Below, piece by piece: positions 36,307 to 44,881 of a stretch of DNA of 64,000 bases. Position numbers and translations under genes: made by a program. How positions within the stretch are numbered: position 1 is the stretch's first letter; each line of letters begins with the position of its first letter. The notes beneath the pieces are model-generated. The model was given only the letters and a program-made list of their open reading frames with translations. It ran no database searches and was not told where the DNA came from. This stretch comes from an uncultured Pseudodesulfovibrio sp. (GTDB lineage Bacteria > Desulfobacterota > Desulfovibrionia > Desulfovibrionales > Desulfovibrionaceae), in contig NZ_OY760065.1 of the NCBI RefSeq assembly GCF_963662885.1, positions 568,001 to 632,000 on the forward strand, given 5' to 3'.

Positions 36307-36921
36307 TTGAGCCTACTCTCCTCCAGCCTCGGGCTGACACGATACCGCATCATTGAAGAGGTCCCTGCGGATCTGCTTCAACAGGTGCCTGAAAAACTGA
36401 AGCAATTCTGCATGGTGGACATCGACGGCACGGCCGACGAGCGCTCTTTCGGCTGGACAAACATAGACGACATGCTGGACATGAACTGGGCTGTGTCCCC
36501 GCCGGAAAAGGCCGACTACTTCGCCTTCTCCCTGCGTCTGGACACCCGTCGCATCCCGCCCGCAGTGCTTAAGAAGCACAACACCATCGCGGCCAACAAG
36601 GAACTCGAGCACAACAAGGAGCAGGGCAAGAATTTCGTGTCTCGCGACCGCAAGCGCGAGATCAAGGAGCAGGTCACGCTCAGACTGCGCGCCCGGACTC
36701 TGCCCATCCCGGCGGTCTTCGACATCGTCTGGAACGCCTCGGCCAACCGGATTTACCTGGATACCACCAACGCCAAGGTCCGCGCCCTGTTCGAGGATCA
36801 CTTCACCCTGACCTTCGACCTCCACCTGGAACCGCTGACCCCGTTCTTCATGGCCATGGACATCCTCGGCGAAGAAGCCGCGCCCAGGCTGGAAAACCTC
36901 GACCCGACCATCTTCGTCTAG
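36307..36921 (+). CDS. rdgC: RdgC-like protein, N-terminal part
   Basis: 204 residues from TTG 36307, chosen because AAGGAGA lies eight bases upstream. The N-terminus SLLSSSLGLTRYRIIEEVP, FGWTNIDDMLD, YFAFSLRLDTRRIPPAVLKK, NKEQGKNFVSRDRKREIKE and RIYLDTTNAKVRALFEDHF match the first two thirds of RdgC, a DNA-binding protein that limits RecA. Ends with TAG; the next gene continues in the same frame nine bases later and carries the rest. Two polypeptides or a readthrough product are both possible. Confidence 0.75.
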   Translation: MSLLSSSLGLTRYRIIEEVPADLLQQVPEKLKQFCMVDIDGTADERSFGWTNIDDMLDMNWAVSPPEKADYFAFSLRLDTRRIPPAVLKKHNTIAANKELEHNKEQGKNFVSRDRKREIKEQVTLRLRARTLPIPAVFDIVWNASANRIYLDTTNAKVRALFEDHFTLTFDLHLEPLTPFFMAMDILGEEAAPRLENLDPTIFV

Positions 36922-36930
36922 GAGCGCGCA

Positions 36931-37452
36931 ATGGATCTTTCACTCGTAGAACGCGAAAACACCCTGCTCGGCCAGGATTTCCTGACCTGGCTCTGGTACA
37001 AGACCGACGAGGACGCCGTACTCTTCAAGCTCGAGGACAACCGGACCTTCACCCTGCACATGGAGCAGAAGCTGTCCGTCCAGGGCGGCGAGGGCGAAAC
37101 CAAGGCCACGGCCACGGTGTCCAGCCCGGCAGGCGAGATGTCAGAGGCAAAAGCGGGCCTGCGCACCGGCAAGAAGGTTCACAAGGCCCAGCTGATGTTC
37201 TCCATGGACCAGGACGAATGGCTGGTCACTGTCAGCGCCACGGACTTCGGCCTTTCCGGTCTGAAGACTCCGAAGATCAGCACCAAGGACGACGAAGGCG
37301 ACGACCCTGATGCCAAATTCCTGGAAAAAATGTTTCTGCTGGAACGCTGTCTGGAAATGTTCGACGTCGTTTTCACCCAATTCCTCAACCTGCGCATGAG
37401 CAAGGACTGGGCAGAGGAATCCGCCCGGGTCAAGCTCTGGATAAATGGATAA
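36931..37452 (+). CDS. RdgC-like protein, C-terminal part
   Basis: 173 residues, in the same frame as the preceding gene. GQDFLTWLWYKTDEDAVLF, EAKAGLRTGKKVHKAQLMF, DEWLVTVSATDFGLSGLK and DAKFLEKMFLLERCLEMFDVVFTQFLNLRMSKDW read as the C-terminal half of deltaproteobacterial RdgC-like proteins, as I recall them. GGAG at the TAG stop of the previous gene would initiate it. Partner of the previous product, so the pair probably forms one DNA-binding complex. Confidence 0.65.
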   Translation: MDLSLVERENTLLGQDFLTWLWYKTDEDAVLFKLEDNRTFTLHMEQKLSVQGGEGETKATATVSSPAGEMSEAKAGLRTGKKVHKAQLMFSMDQDEWLVTVSATDFGLSGLKTPKISTKDDEGDDPDAKFLEKMFLLERCLEMFDVVFTQFLNLRMSKDWAEESARVKLWING

Positions 37453-38023
37453 TACCATGTCTGAGACATTGAAAATCGCCTGCTTCGGCGACAGTCTGAC
37501 CGAAGGATACGGCCTGGCCAGGGAAGAAGCCCTGCCCGCCATCCTGCAACGCGAACTTTATGAACGGGGCGTCGCTGCCCGCTGCCTCAACTTCGGCGTG
37601 TCCGGCGACACCTCGGAGGACGGCTTGGACCGGCTGGACGATGTCCTCGAGGCCGAACCCGATCGCGTGGTCCTGGCCTTCGGGGCCAACGACTGCTTCC
37701 TGGATGAACCCGTGGAGGAAGTCTCCGCCCGACTCTCCGCCCTGATCGAGGCCTTTCGCGACCGGGACATCCCGGTGCTGCTGGTCGGCGTCAATGCGGG
37801 CCTCAACCCCGACCCGGACTACCGGGCCCGTTTCGAGGCGATATATCCGGCCCTGGCCAAGCAATACGACATTGCGCTGTTCCCGGACCTCCTGGCTCCG
37901 TATCAGGGTGACCCCTCTCTGACTCTGCTGGATGGAATGCATCCCAATGAGGCCGGAGTGCAGGCTATGGGCCGCGCCCTGGTCCCCCTGGTGGAAAACC
38001 TGGCGCGTGGAGTCAAACCGTAG
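37445..38023 (+). CDS. SGNH/GDSL-family esterase (TesA-like)
   Basis: 192 residues; ATG 37445 overlaps the previous gene by eight bases, or ATG 37457 may be used. Block I is FGDSLTEGYGL, block III is FGANDCF and the catalytic Asp-His is DGMHPNEAG. No signal peptide, so unlike periplasmic TesA it would be cytoplasmic: an arylesterase or lysophospholipase-type hydrolase. It converges on and overlaps the TVP38 gene by 11 bases at the stops. Confidence 0.85.
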   Translation: MDNTMSETLKIACFGDSLTEGYGLAREEALPAILQRELYERGVAARCLNFGVSGDTSEDGLDRLDDVLEAEPDRVVLAFGANDCFLDEPVEEVSARLSALIEAFRDRDIPVLLVGVNAGLNPDPDYRARFEAIYPALAKQYDIALFPDLLAPYQGDPSLTLLDGMHPNEAGVQAMGRALVPLVENLARGVKP

Positions 38024-38759
38024 GCGGCTTCCCTTCGGTACTGTTCTTTTCTCGGCTTGTCCGATCTTCAAGTTCCTCGTCCGCGAGGAACTTCTTCTTT
38101 ACCCGATGGACCGCCACGGCCACGGCCACTCCGGCTACGCCCAAGGCGACGGCTGCGCCCTCCGATACGTGGCCGCGCACACCGGATGAAAGCAGATGCC
38201 CCCCAGAGGCCAGAAACAAAGTCTCGGGCAGCATGGCCAACCAGGAGAGCAGCACGTACGGCAGACAGCGGACCTCGGTGATGCCGAGCAGATAGCTGGT
38301 CACGGGAAAGGGCAGCACCGGTATGATCCGACTCAGGGAAACAAGATGCAGGGGATGAACCCGGCTCAAGGAAAGCATGCGCCGGTATGCGGGATGATCC
38401 TCGAACCGGGTGCGCAACCGCTCGCGCACGCCGTATCGGGCCAGCAGAAAAGCCATGGTAGCGCCGAGAGTCATACCCGCCGAAGCGTAGACGGCGCCGA
38501 ATTTCCAACCGAAGAGCGCGCCCGCCGCCACGGTGAAGAGCACCTGAGGCACCAGGAACAGGGTCATGAGGGCATTAACCACTATGAAAACGAGGGGGGC
38601 CAACCTACCCTGAGCGGCCACGAACGCGGTGAGGCGCGACATATATCGCTCCCCCCAATGCTCCAGGGCCAGGGACAGCAGTCCCAGCAAGCCCAGAACC
38701 ACCGCGAACCTGATGATCATCGACCATGGCACGCGCCATTTTTTTCGAGACTCTTCCAT
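38013..38759 (-). CDS. TVP38/TMEM64-family (DedA-like) membrane protein
   Basis: 248 residues from ATG 38759, set by GGAGGG eight bases upstream; the antisense frame beyond it is an artefact. Core motif: FLVPQVLFTVAAGALFGW, GATMAFLLARYGVRE, and LVSLSRIIPVLPFPVTSYLLG matching the R-x-x-P-x-x-P-F pattern of VTT-domain proteins. Multi-pass inner membrane protein; family members act in lipid scrambling or as transporters. Function unassigned. Divergent from the YcaO gene with 153 bases between. Confidence 0.85.
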   Translation of the reverse strand: MEESRKKWRVPWSMIIRFAVVLGLLGLLSLALEHWGERYMSRLTAFVAAQGRLAPLVFIVVNALMTLFLVPQVLFTVAAGALFGWKFGAVYASAGMTLGATMAFLLARYGVRERLRTRFEDHPAYRRMLSLSRVHPLHLVSLSRIIPVLPFPVTSYLLGITEVRCLPYVLLSWLAMLPETLFLASGGHLLSSGVRGHVSEGAAVALGVAGVAVAVAVHRVKKKFLADEELEDRTSREKNSTEGKPPTV

Positions 38760-38912
38760 ATGATGCGCCCTCCGGCCGTATACAGCCGGTCCGGGTCTTG
38801 TGCTTGGCCGGGGAATGCCATAGCGTAACGCCGGATCCCCGACCCCCATCTTTTTACGGGGTTCTCGGCGGAAAATGAAGGCGGAAATGCAGAGGAAAAC
38901 CAAAGGACGACA

Positions 38913-40583
38913 ATGCGCTACAAATTGCAGATGATGGATACGGATTTCGGGGTGGGCATGTTCGCCGCCCTGCCGGACGTGAACCTGAGCCACAACGAGA
39001 TGATGGACCATCTCCGCGCACACCCCATGGATGACTACATGCACGAGTTCGTGCTCCAGGGGTTCAAGGAGTTCCGCCCGCGCAAGCTGGAAAAGATGAT
39101 CAAGGAGACCATGCGCGACATGGGCAAATCCGATCCGGTCGGTACGGTCATCATGTACGAGGCATGTATCTGCCATCAGCGATTGAACAGTCTCCTGCCC
39201 CTCTTCGACGGCCTGAAGCCTGAGGACTTCCTGGACTTCACCCCGGCCATCCATATCCGTTCCCGTCTGCTCGCGGATCAGTCCCATCACCATGCGTGGA
39301 CACGCATCTTTGGCCGGAACATCTTCACCATGGCTCCCCTGCCCGCTCCGGCAGACGCGCCCGAACCGCTCTTCAGCGACGAGGAACTGACCGCACCCGA
39401 ACCGGTGAGCGCCGAGGCAGTGCGCGCCAAGCTGGACGGCTCCCTGCCCGCTCCCCTGCCTCGCAGGCCGCTCAAGGAGACCATCGAGACCGCTCTGCCC
39501 GCCCTCGGCAAGGCCGATGCCTTCATGGGGCCGCCCATGGAACACAAAGCCTCCCTGTCCCCCTGCGCAAGGCTGCGCCACTGGTCGGTAAAAACACGCA
39601 CGGTCAACGGCAACCTTTCCAACTCGCTGGAAGGACTGCAAACCTGTTATGGCCGTGGGCTGACCATGGAACGCGCCGACGCCTCCTACGCCATGGAGCT
39701 GGCCGAGCGTTTTTCCTCCTACGCCAGCTTCGGCCCCAAAGGCGTGCTCGGCTATGCCCGCGACTATCCGCTGACCCTGGCCTCTTTCGACGAATTGGAC
39801 GTCCCGGCCGTAAATCCGGCAGACATCCGCCTGGAAGTTCCCTACGCGGGCCAAAAGCTCAACTGGATGGAAGGCCACACCCCTGACGGCGAGCCGATCC
39901 TGGTCCCGGCCCAGTTCGTGTTTCTCTTCTGCAATCTGGACGAACCGTCTCTGTTCAGCGCGCTGGGCTCCACAGGGCTCGCCTCGGGCAACACCCTGTT
40001 CGAGGCCAAGGCGGCAGCCCTTACCGAGGCCATCGAACGGGACTCGGACGCGACCCAGCTCTTCGATCCCAAGCGGTGTTTCCGCGTGGAAAGCAGCAAT
40101 CCCGACATAGCGGAGCTGCTCGAAAAATACCGCGAGGACGGCATAGATGTCTGGTTCATGGACATGACCACCGAGCTGGGCGTGCCGTGCTACAAATCCG
40201 TTGTGCTCGGAAGGCATGGAGACGTGAACAAAGGTGGTGGTTGCTCCCTCAGCGGCCCGTCCGCCCTGGTCTCGGCCATGACCGAGACGGCCTACCCCTA
40301 CCCCGGTCCCAAGAGCGGCCCGGCCCCGGAAGGGCTGCCGGTGCGCAGGCTTGAAGATCTGCCCGACCTGTCCACGGGAAGCGCAGAGGGCGACGTGATG
40401 GTGCTGGAAAAGACGCTCGCAGCCAACGGCTACCGGCCCGCCTATGTGGACCTGACCCGGCGGGACCTGAATATTCCGGTGGTCCGGGCCATGGTTCCCG
40501 GGTTGGAGCTGATCTCCGACTTCGACCAGTATTCGCGGGTCAGCCCGAGGCTGTACAGGAACTACCTTAGAGCGTGCGCGTAA
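38913..40583 (+). CDS. YcaO-family ATP-dependent enzyme with novel N-terminal region
   Basis: 556 residues; ATG 38913 follows AAAGGA. About 205-556 is a YcaO domain: YGRGLTMERADASYAMELAERFSSY (247-270) and TGLASGNTLFEAKAAALTEAIERDS (354-378) are the ATP-binding glutamates of the family; GGCSLSGPSALVSAMTETA and YVDLTRRDLNIPVVRAMVPGLE complete it. No C-terminal PxPxP and no adjacent TfuA or cyclodehydratase partner, so not a classical peptide-cyclising system. Residues 1-200 are an additional domain of unknown type with a proline-rich linker at 141-190. Possible roles include thioamide or sulfur transfer. Overlaps the APC permease by 17 bases at the stops. Confidence 0.88.
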   Translation: MRYKLQMMDTDFGVGMFAALPDVNLSHNEMMDHLRAHPMDDYMHEFVLQGFKEFRPRKLEKMIKETMRDMGKSDPVGTVIMYEACICHQRLNSLLPLFDGLKPEDFLDFTPAIHIRSRLLADQSHHHAWTRIFGRNIFTMAPLPAPADAPEPLFSDEELTAPEPVSAEAVRAKLDGSLPAPLPRRPLKETIETALPALGKADAFMGPPMEHKASLSPCARLRHWSVKTRTVNGNLSNSLEGLQTCYGRGLTMERADASYAMELAERFSSYASFGPKGVLGYARDYPLTLASFDELDVPAVNPADIRLEVPYAGQKLNWMEGHTPDGEPILVPAQFVFLFCNLDEPSLFSALGSTGLASGNTLFEAKAAALTEAIERDSDATQLFDPKRCFRVESSNPDIAELLEKYREDGIDVWFMDMTTELGVPCYKSVVLGRHGDVNKGGGCSLSGPSALVSAMTETAYPYPGPKSGPAPEGLPVRRLEDLPDLSTGSAEGDVMVLEKTLAANGYRPAYVDLTRRDLNIPVVRAMVPGLELISDFDQYSRVSPRLYRNYLRACA

Positions 40584-41886
40584 CCCTGGCCTGACGGCGG
40601 CGCTTGCGCGGCCCCTTGGTGCCCAGGGTCCGATAGACCACTTCAAGGATACCGGCCCCGCCGAACAGCGCGGCCAGAACCCAGGCTGTGGACGGGTTGT
40701 CGCTGACGCTCTGCCAGACCATGATGACAAAGGCCGCCGAGCAGGTCAGCACGCCCAGTGCCGAGAATACGCGTCCCGTCCCCCAGCTTTCCTCGTCCCG
40801 GAAGTTGGCCGCGTTGACCACGGCGAACACGGAGAGGAACCCTGCGCTGCCCAGGGTGGAGATGGACGAGAGATCGGCCACGTTGGCCAAAATGAGGGCA
40901 AGCACGGCGGTGACTATCAACCCTTCGGCTGGCGCGCCCCACATCTGCCTCTCCAGTTGGGCGGGCAACTCCCCTTCCTTGGCGATGGTGTAGCACAGCC
41001 GCGAGGAACCGTAGAGCGTGGCGTTGATGGCTGAAAAGGTGGACAGGAGCGCCGCCACGGCGATGAGCGTGAACCCGGTCTGGCCCAAAAACGGCTTGGC
41101 CGCCTCGGCTAAAGCATAATCTCGGGCTTCGGCGATGGCGTTGAGCGGCAGATTGCCCACCACCACGACCGCGATAGCCACATAGAGCAGGACCACGAAT
41201 CCCACTGAGATAAAAAAGGCCAAGGGAAGATTGCGCTCGGGTTTGCGGATGTCAGACCCGGTGTTGGCGATAAGCTCGAACCCCTCGTAGGCCACGAAAA
41301 TGATCATGCCCCCGGCCACCAGCGGAAGCAGCGGCACCCAGGTATCCGTTGCCAGCCGCGCGGGTTCCACGCCTTTGAAGCCCACGGCCAGGAAAAAGAG
41401 CAGAATGGCGATCTTGATGACCACCACATATGTCTCGGCCTTGCCCACCACCTTGGCGCTGGCCAGATTCAGCACGGCGGGCAAGACGATGGCCAAAGAG
41501 ATGAGTCCGTGGAGCACCAGCCATCCCCCGCCTTCCGGAAAAAAGACCGCGCCGTAAGAGCCGAAGGCATGGGCGTACAGGGCAAGCATGACCACATAGG
41601 AAAACCACAGCAGAACGTTGAGCGCCCCCACGTGCATGGAATTGCCGAAAACCCTATCCAGAAAGACTACGGTCCCGCCCGGCCCGGCGTAGCGCACGGA
41701 CAGCCGCGAATAGGACGCGGAGGTAATCAGGGCCACCACTCCGGCCACGGCAAAGGCCACAGGCGTGCCTCCCGCCGCCAGCTGCACGCTCAGGCCCAAC
41801 ACGGCAAAAATGCCGCCGCCAACCATGCCGCCCACCCCGATGGAGACGGCACCCCACAAACCCATTTTATTATCCTTGGAAGCCAT
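40567..41886 (-). CDS. APC-family amino-acid permease
   Basis: 439 residues with about 12 membrane helices. SIGVGGMVGGGIFAVLGL is the APC glycine-rich substrate/Na-type site in helix 1; GGMIIFVAYEGFELIANTG in helix 6 and NLPLAFFISVG match the family. The C-terminus is basic (RKRRRQARVTRTL). Substrate unknown. ATG at 41886. Overlaps the YcaO gene end-to-end by 17 bases. Confidence 0.9.
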   Translation of the reverse strand: MASKDNKMGLWGAVSIGVGGMVGGGIFAVLGLSVQLAAGGTPVAFAVAGVVALITSASYSRLSVRYAGPGGTVVFLDRVFGNSMHVGALNVLLWFSYVVMLALYAHAFGSYGAVFFPEGGGWLVLHGLISLAIVLPAVLNLASAKVVGKAETYVVVIKIAILLFFLAVGFKGVEPARLATDTWVPLLPLVAGGMIIFVAYEGFELIANTGSDIRKPERNLPLAFFISVGFVVLLYVAIAVVVVGNLPLNAIAEARDYALAEAAKPFLGQTGFTLIAVAALLSTFSAINATLYGSSRLCYTIAKEGELPAQLERQMWGAPAEGLIVTAVLALILANVADLSSISTLGSAGFLSVFAVVNAANFRDEESWGTGRVFSALGVLTCSAAFVIMVWQSVSDNPSTAWVLAALFGGAGILEVVYRTLGTKGPRKRRRQARVTRTL

Positions 41887-42052
41887 AATTCGCCTTATGC
41901 TCAGATTGAAGCCGGATCCCCGGCCCGCTTTACATCAAATATCCTGCCCATCGAAATCCGATGGATGGGCGACAAGATAGCCCAAACCCCTGCAAGAATA
42001 AAGCGAGCCGCATTTCTGCACAACTCGCTCCTACGCCAACCGGCCAAAACCA

Positions 42053-42080
42053 TTGACTCCCCGCCGGAATGCACGATACT
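42053..42080 (+). promoter_or_regulatory. Candidate promoter for tRNA-Leu
   Basis: TTGACT (42053-42058), 16 bases, GATACT (42075-42080), ending 15 bases before the tRNA. This spacing is normal for stable RNAs. Confidence 0.55.
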
Positions 42081-42094
42081 GAAACACACCCCAA

Positions 42095-42181
42095 GCCCGG
42101 GTGGTGGAATTGGTAGACACCAGGGACTTAAAATCCCTTGCTCTCCGGAGCGTGCGGGTTCAAATCCCGCCCCGGGTACCA
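42095..42181 (+). tRNA. tRNA-Leu (UAA)
   Basis: 87 bases with encoded CCA. Acceptor GCCCGGG/CCCGGGT, D arm TGGAATTGGTAGACAC, anticodon loop TTAAAAT with anticodon TAA, a long variable arm (class II, as for leucine) and T arm TGCGGG-TTCAAAT-CCCGC. Confidence 0.97.
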
Positions 42182-42188
42182 GTTAAAA

Positions 42189-42228
42189 AACCGGCTCGCA
42201 GCCTTGTGCCGCGAGCCGGTTCCTTTTT
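42189..42228. terminator. Terminator after tRNA-Leu
   Basis: AACCGGCTCGC paired with GCGAGCCGGTT (42189-42221), followed by CCTTTTTC. Also serves the minus-strand regulator that ends at 42247, whose side has AAAAAA. Confidence 0.75.
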
Positions 42229-42246
42229 CGGGAAAGCAACCACCCT

Positions 42247-43308
42247 TTACAACTGTACTGTGTTCAGGACCACGGACATGGCCTTGAACCAGAACTCAAC
42301 CGGGTCGCCGGGTTTTAGTGCCAGGTCCTGGGCGCTGTGGGCGGCGATGAGGGCGCAGACGTCGGTACCGTCCGGGAGGCGGCCAAGGACTTCGGCCAGG
42401 ACCGGTGTTTCGGTGACCCGGAGGATCTCCGCCTCAAGGCGGTTGCGCGCGCTGCCGGAGATGTTTTCCGTGCGACGCAGGACGTTCACCAGCGGGGCCT
42501 TGACCGTGGCGATCACAGGGCTGCCCTCCTGGAGCTTGAGGTTGCGCAACGAGTCCATGGTGATGACGGAACTGATCCTGAGATTCGAGCGGGTCTCCAG
42601 AACGACCTGGGCCATGACCGGGTCCGTGTCCACATGAACAACGTGGCCCAGAAACGAGTTACGGGCCGAAGTGCGCTTGCGCATGGCCTCATGAGCGGTG
42701 CGCACGATGGACTGCATGTCTCCCGGCGAAAACTGCTGGAAGTTGGCGGTCAGATCCAGGGATGACTGGCCCAGGACCTCCTTGACGATAGTGATGGGTA
42801 CGCCGCTGCGGAGCATCTCCACGGCCCGGGTGTTGCGCAGGGACTTGGGGCAGACCAGATCCTTGGCCAGCCCGCAATCCTTGCCGCGCTCGTAGCAGAT
42901 GCGCCGAAAATACCCGGGGTCCACCTGGAACAACTCCCCGCGCAGCCCATACCCCATGGGGCTCTCCTGAAAGGCGGCCAGTTCCGCATAGAACTCCTCG
43001 GGCAGCGGGACCTCACGGATCCGGTCCTCCCGCCCCAGACGCACGAACGGGCCTTGGGCGTCAAAGGCCTCGGTATCGTCCAGGGAGAGGATTTCGCCCA
43101 GTCTGGCCCCCGTATGACGGACAAGCTGAAAAAGCAGCCACAACCGGGTCCGGGCACGAATGCTGTCCATGCGTCTGGCCGAATCCTTCCACGAACGAAA
43201 GGCCTCTTCCAGGGCGCACATCTGTGATGGATCCAGGTAGCTTACCTGATCCGAGACACTGAAAAACTCGCGGGGACACATCTTGCCCGAAGGCTTGTTC
43301 TCTTGCAT
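42247..43308 (-). CDS. tunR: TunR-type molybdate/tungstate-responsive regulator
   Basis: 353 residues. Residues 1-210 are a tyrosine-recombinase catalytic domain: TGARLGEILSL (R69) and LRNTRAVEML (R158). But the active site is degenerate: position 155 is lysine for histidine, LGQSS (Q181) replaces LGHSS, and the nucleophile tyrosine is F190 in LTANF. So it should bind DNA without recombining it. Residues about 214-280 and 284-352 are two MOP (TOBE/molbindin) domains for oxyanion binding. This matches TunR, described as a tungstate-responsive regulator in sulfate-reducing bacteria. Divergent from the transporter operon; ATG 43308. Confidence 0.85.
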   Translation of the reverse strand: MQENKPSGKMCPREFFSVSDQVSYLDPSQMCALEEAFRSWKDSARRMDSIRARTRLWLLFQLVRHTGARLGEILSLDDTEAFDAQGPFVRLGREDRIREVPLPEEFYAELAAFQESPMGYGLRGELFQVDPGYFRRICYERGKDCGLAKDLVCPKSLRNTRAVEMLRSGVPITIVKEVLGQSSLDLTANFQQFSPGDMQSIVRTAHEAMRKRTSARNSFLGHVVHVDTDPVMAQVVLETRSNLRISSVITMDSLRNLKLQEGSPVIATVKAPLVNVLRRTENISGSARNRLEAEILRVTETPVLAEVLGRLPDGTDVCALIAAHSAQDLALKPGDPVEFWFKAMSVVLNTVQL

Positions 43309-43466
43309 GAAAAACTCACCCTACCGGTTATCACGGATTTATCCATTCGCGTGACTAGGTTGCGACATAAGAGCACAAAACATAGGGGATTTATTGACGG
43401 GACACAACCCGTTCAAAAAACGCACACTTAGCCGCGTTCAGGCGCGGAGACAGAAGGAGATCCCCC
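43309..43466. promoter_or_regulatory. Divergent regulator-transporter control region
   Basis: 158 bases between tunR and the binding-protein gene. GAAGGAG precedes the latter. A direct repeat ACATA (43365-43369 and 43380-43384, 15-base period) and the AT-rich GGTTATCACGGATTTATCC (43326-43344) are candidate operator parts; TTATTGACGG is a possible -35. The exact TunR site was not identified. Confidence 0.45.
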
Positions 43467-44201
43467 ATGCGTTTCATGCGAATCTGCGCCCTCATGCTCA
43501 GCCTGATCATCGCCGCTCCGGCAAGCGCCTGGGCCGATGCCGACGTCGTCCTGGCCGCCGGTGCCGGGTACAAGAAAATGGTCAATGCCCTCAACGCCGC
43601 CTACCGGAAGAAAACCGGCAACACCCTGGACCTCATTTATGGGAACATGGGCCGCGTGACCACGCTGGCCAAAGAAAGCGGCAAGGTGGACATCGTCCTG
43701 GGCGACCAACAGTTTCTGCTCAAGCGTGCGGCCCTGTCCGTGACTGAAAAGACCGAATTGGGCCGAGGCAAGCTGGTCCTGGCCTTCGCCAAAGGGTCAA
43801 GGTTCTCCAAGGTCGCCGACCTGGACAACCCTGAGGCCGGGCGTATCGCCATGCCCGACACGAGCAAGGCCATCTACGGCAGGGCGGCCCGCGAATATCT
43901 GACCAAGACCGGCAGGCTGCCGGATATCAAGCCCCGGCTGGTCGAAGTGGCCACGGTTCCTCAGGTCTTCTCCTATCTGGCCACCGGCGAGGTCGACATG
44001 GGCTTTCTCAACCTGACCCATGCCTTGAACGTCAAGGACAAGCTGGGCGGCTACTTAGTGCTGGATGAAAAGGACTATTCGCCCATCAGCATCATCGCGG
44101 CGATCCTGACCAGTTCCGGCAACAAGGACAAGGCGCAGGCATTCCTCGACTTCGTCAAGACGGACGAGGCCCAGGCCATTGTCAGGGCAAACGGTCTGTA
44201 G
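43467..44201 (+). CDS. Periplasmic molybdate/tungstate-type binding protein (ModA-like)
   Basis: 244 residues with a signal peptide ending near ASAWADA. Residues LAAGAGYKKMVNALNAAYRK and TLAKESGKVDIVLGD, then GRIAMPDTSKAIYGRAAREYL and GEVDMGFLNLTHAL, fit the ModA/TupA type II periplasmic-binding family. Binds an oxyanion for the permease. Start ATG 43467 after GAAGGAG. Substrate (molybdate or tungstate) undecided; the divergent TunR-like gene favours tungstate/molybdate. Confidence 0.8.
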   Translation: MRFMRICALMLSLIIAAPASAWADADVVLAAGAGYKKMVNALNAAYRKKTGNTLDLIYGNMGRVTTLAKESGKVDIVLGDQQFLLKRAALSVTEKTELGRGKLVLAFAKGSRFSKVADLDNPEAGRIAMPDTSKAIYGRAAREYLTKTGRLPDIKPRLVEVATVPQVFSYLATGEVDMGFLNLTHALNVKDKLGGYLVLDEKDYSPISIIAAILTSSGNKDKAQAFLDFVKTDEAQAIVRANGL

Positions 44202-44204
44202 CAC

Positions 44205-44873
44205 ATGGACTTTGTCGGCATACTGACCCAGCCGGAGACCCTCTACCCGCTTCGGCTCACACTCAAGGCATTGGCGGTGTCCGGCCTGCTGCACCTGATC
44301 GGCGGCGTGCTCATCGCCTACTACCTGACCTCGGGCAAGGGACCTGTGCGCTCCGTCGTGGATTTTCTGGTCACCCTGCCCCTGGTCTTTCCGCCCATCG
44401 CCACCGGGTTCATCCTGCTCATGCTTCTGGGCAGGGCCGGATGGCTTGGACGGTTCGCGCCCGTCGACATCATCTTCAACTTCCCCGGCGTGGTCCTCGC
44501 CTCCTTCGTCTCCGGCCTGCCGCTCATGGTCAAACCCGTGGAGGCGGCGCTCAAGGGCGATGTCCGAAGGCTGGGAGAAATCTCCCAGGTCCTGGGCAAA
44601 AGCGACTGGCAGACATTCTGGCTGGTGCTGTTGCCCAATATCCGGCGCAACGTCACCGCGGGGTGGTTTTTGGCGCTGGGCCGCTCCCTGGGCGAGGTCG
44701 GGGTGACGCTCATGCTCGGCGGAAACATCATCGGCAAGACAAACACCCTGTCTTTGGAAATATACAACGCGGTATTCAGCGGAGAATTCGACCGGGCCAT
44801 GGTCCTTGCAGCGATCATCGGCTTTTTCTCGCTGACCATCTTCGCCGCACTGAAAAAACTGTCCGCCGTCTAG
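44205..44873 (+). CDS. Molybdate/tungstate-type ABC permease (ModB-like)
   Basis: 222 residues, about five membrane helices. The EAA-loop region LALGRSLGEVGVTLMLGGN followed by IIGKTNTLSLEIYN is the ModB signature, and LPLVFPPIATGFIL opens helix 2. Starts three bases after the binding-protein gene, so the pair is one transcript. No ATP-binding subunit follows. Confidence 0.88.
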   Translation: MDFVGILTQPETLYPLRLTLKALAVSGLLHLIGGVLIAYYLTSGKGPVRSVVDFLVTLPLVFPPIATGFILLMLLGRAGWLGRFAPVDIIFNFPGVVLASFVSGLPLMVKPVEAALKGDVRRLGEISQVLGKSDWQTFWLVLLPNIRRNVTAGWFLALGRSLGEVGVTLMLGGNIIGKTNTLSLEIYNAVFSGEFDRAMVLAAIIGFFSLTIFAALKKLSAV

Positions 44874-44881
44874 GAGACGCT

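Noticed and set aside
38760..40730. A 905-codon minus-strand frame that extends the TVP38 gene through the YcaO gene
   Set aside because: It is antisense to an evident YcaO domain, has no recognisable protein features in the added part, and the TVP38 gene has its own ribosome site at 38759. High GC makes such long shadow frames common.
42095..43308. An integrative element at tRNA-Leu with an integrase
   Set aside because: The recombinase lacks its tyrosine nucleophile and carries MOP domains; I did not see a second copy of the tRNA end or any phage or conjugation genes.
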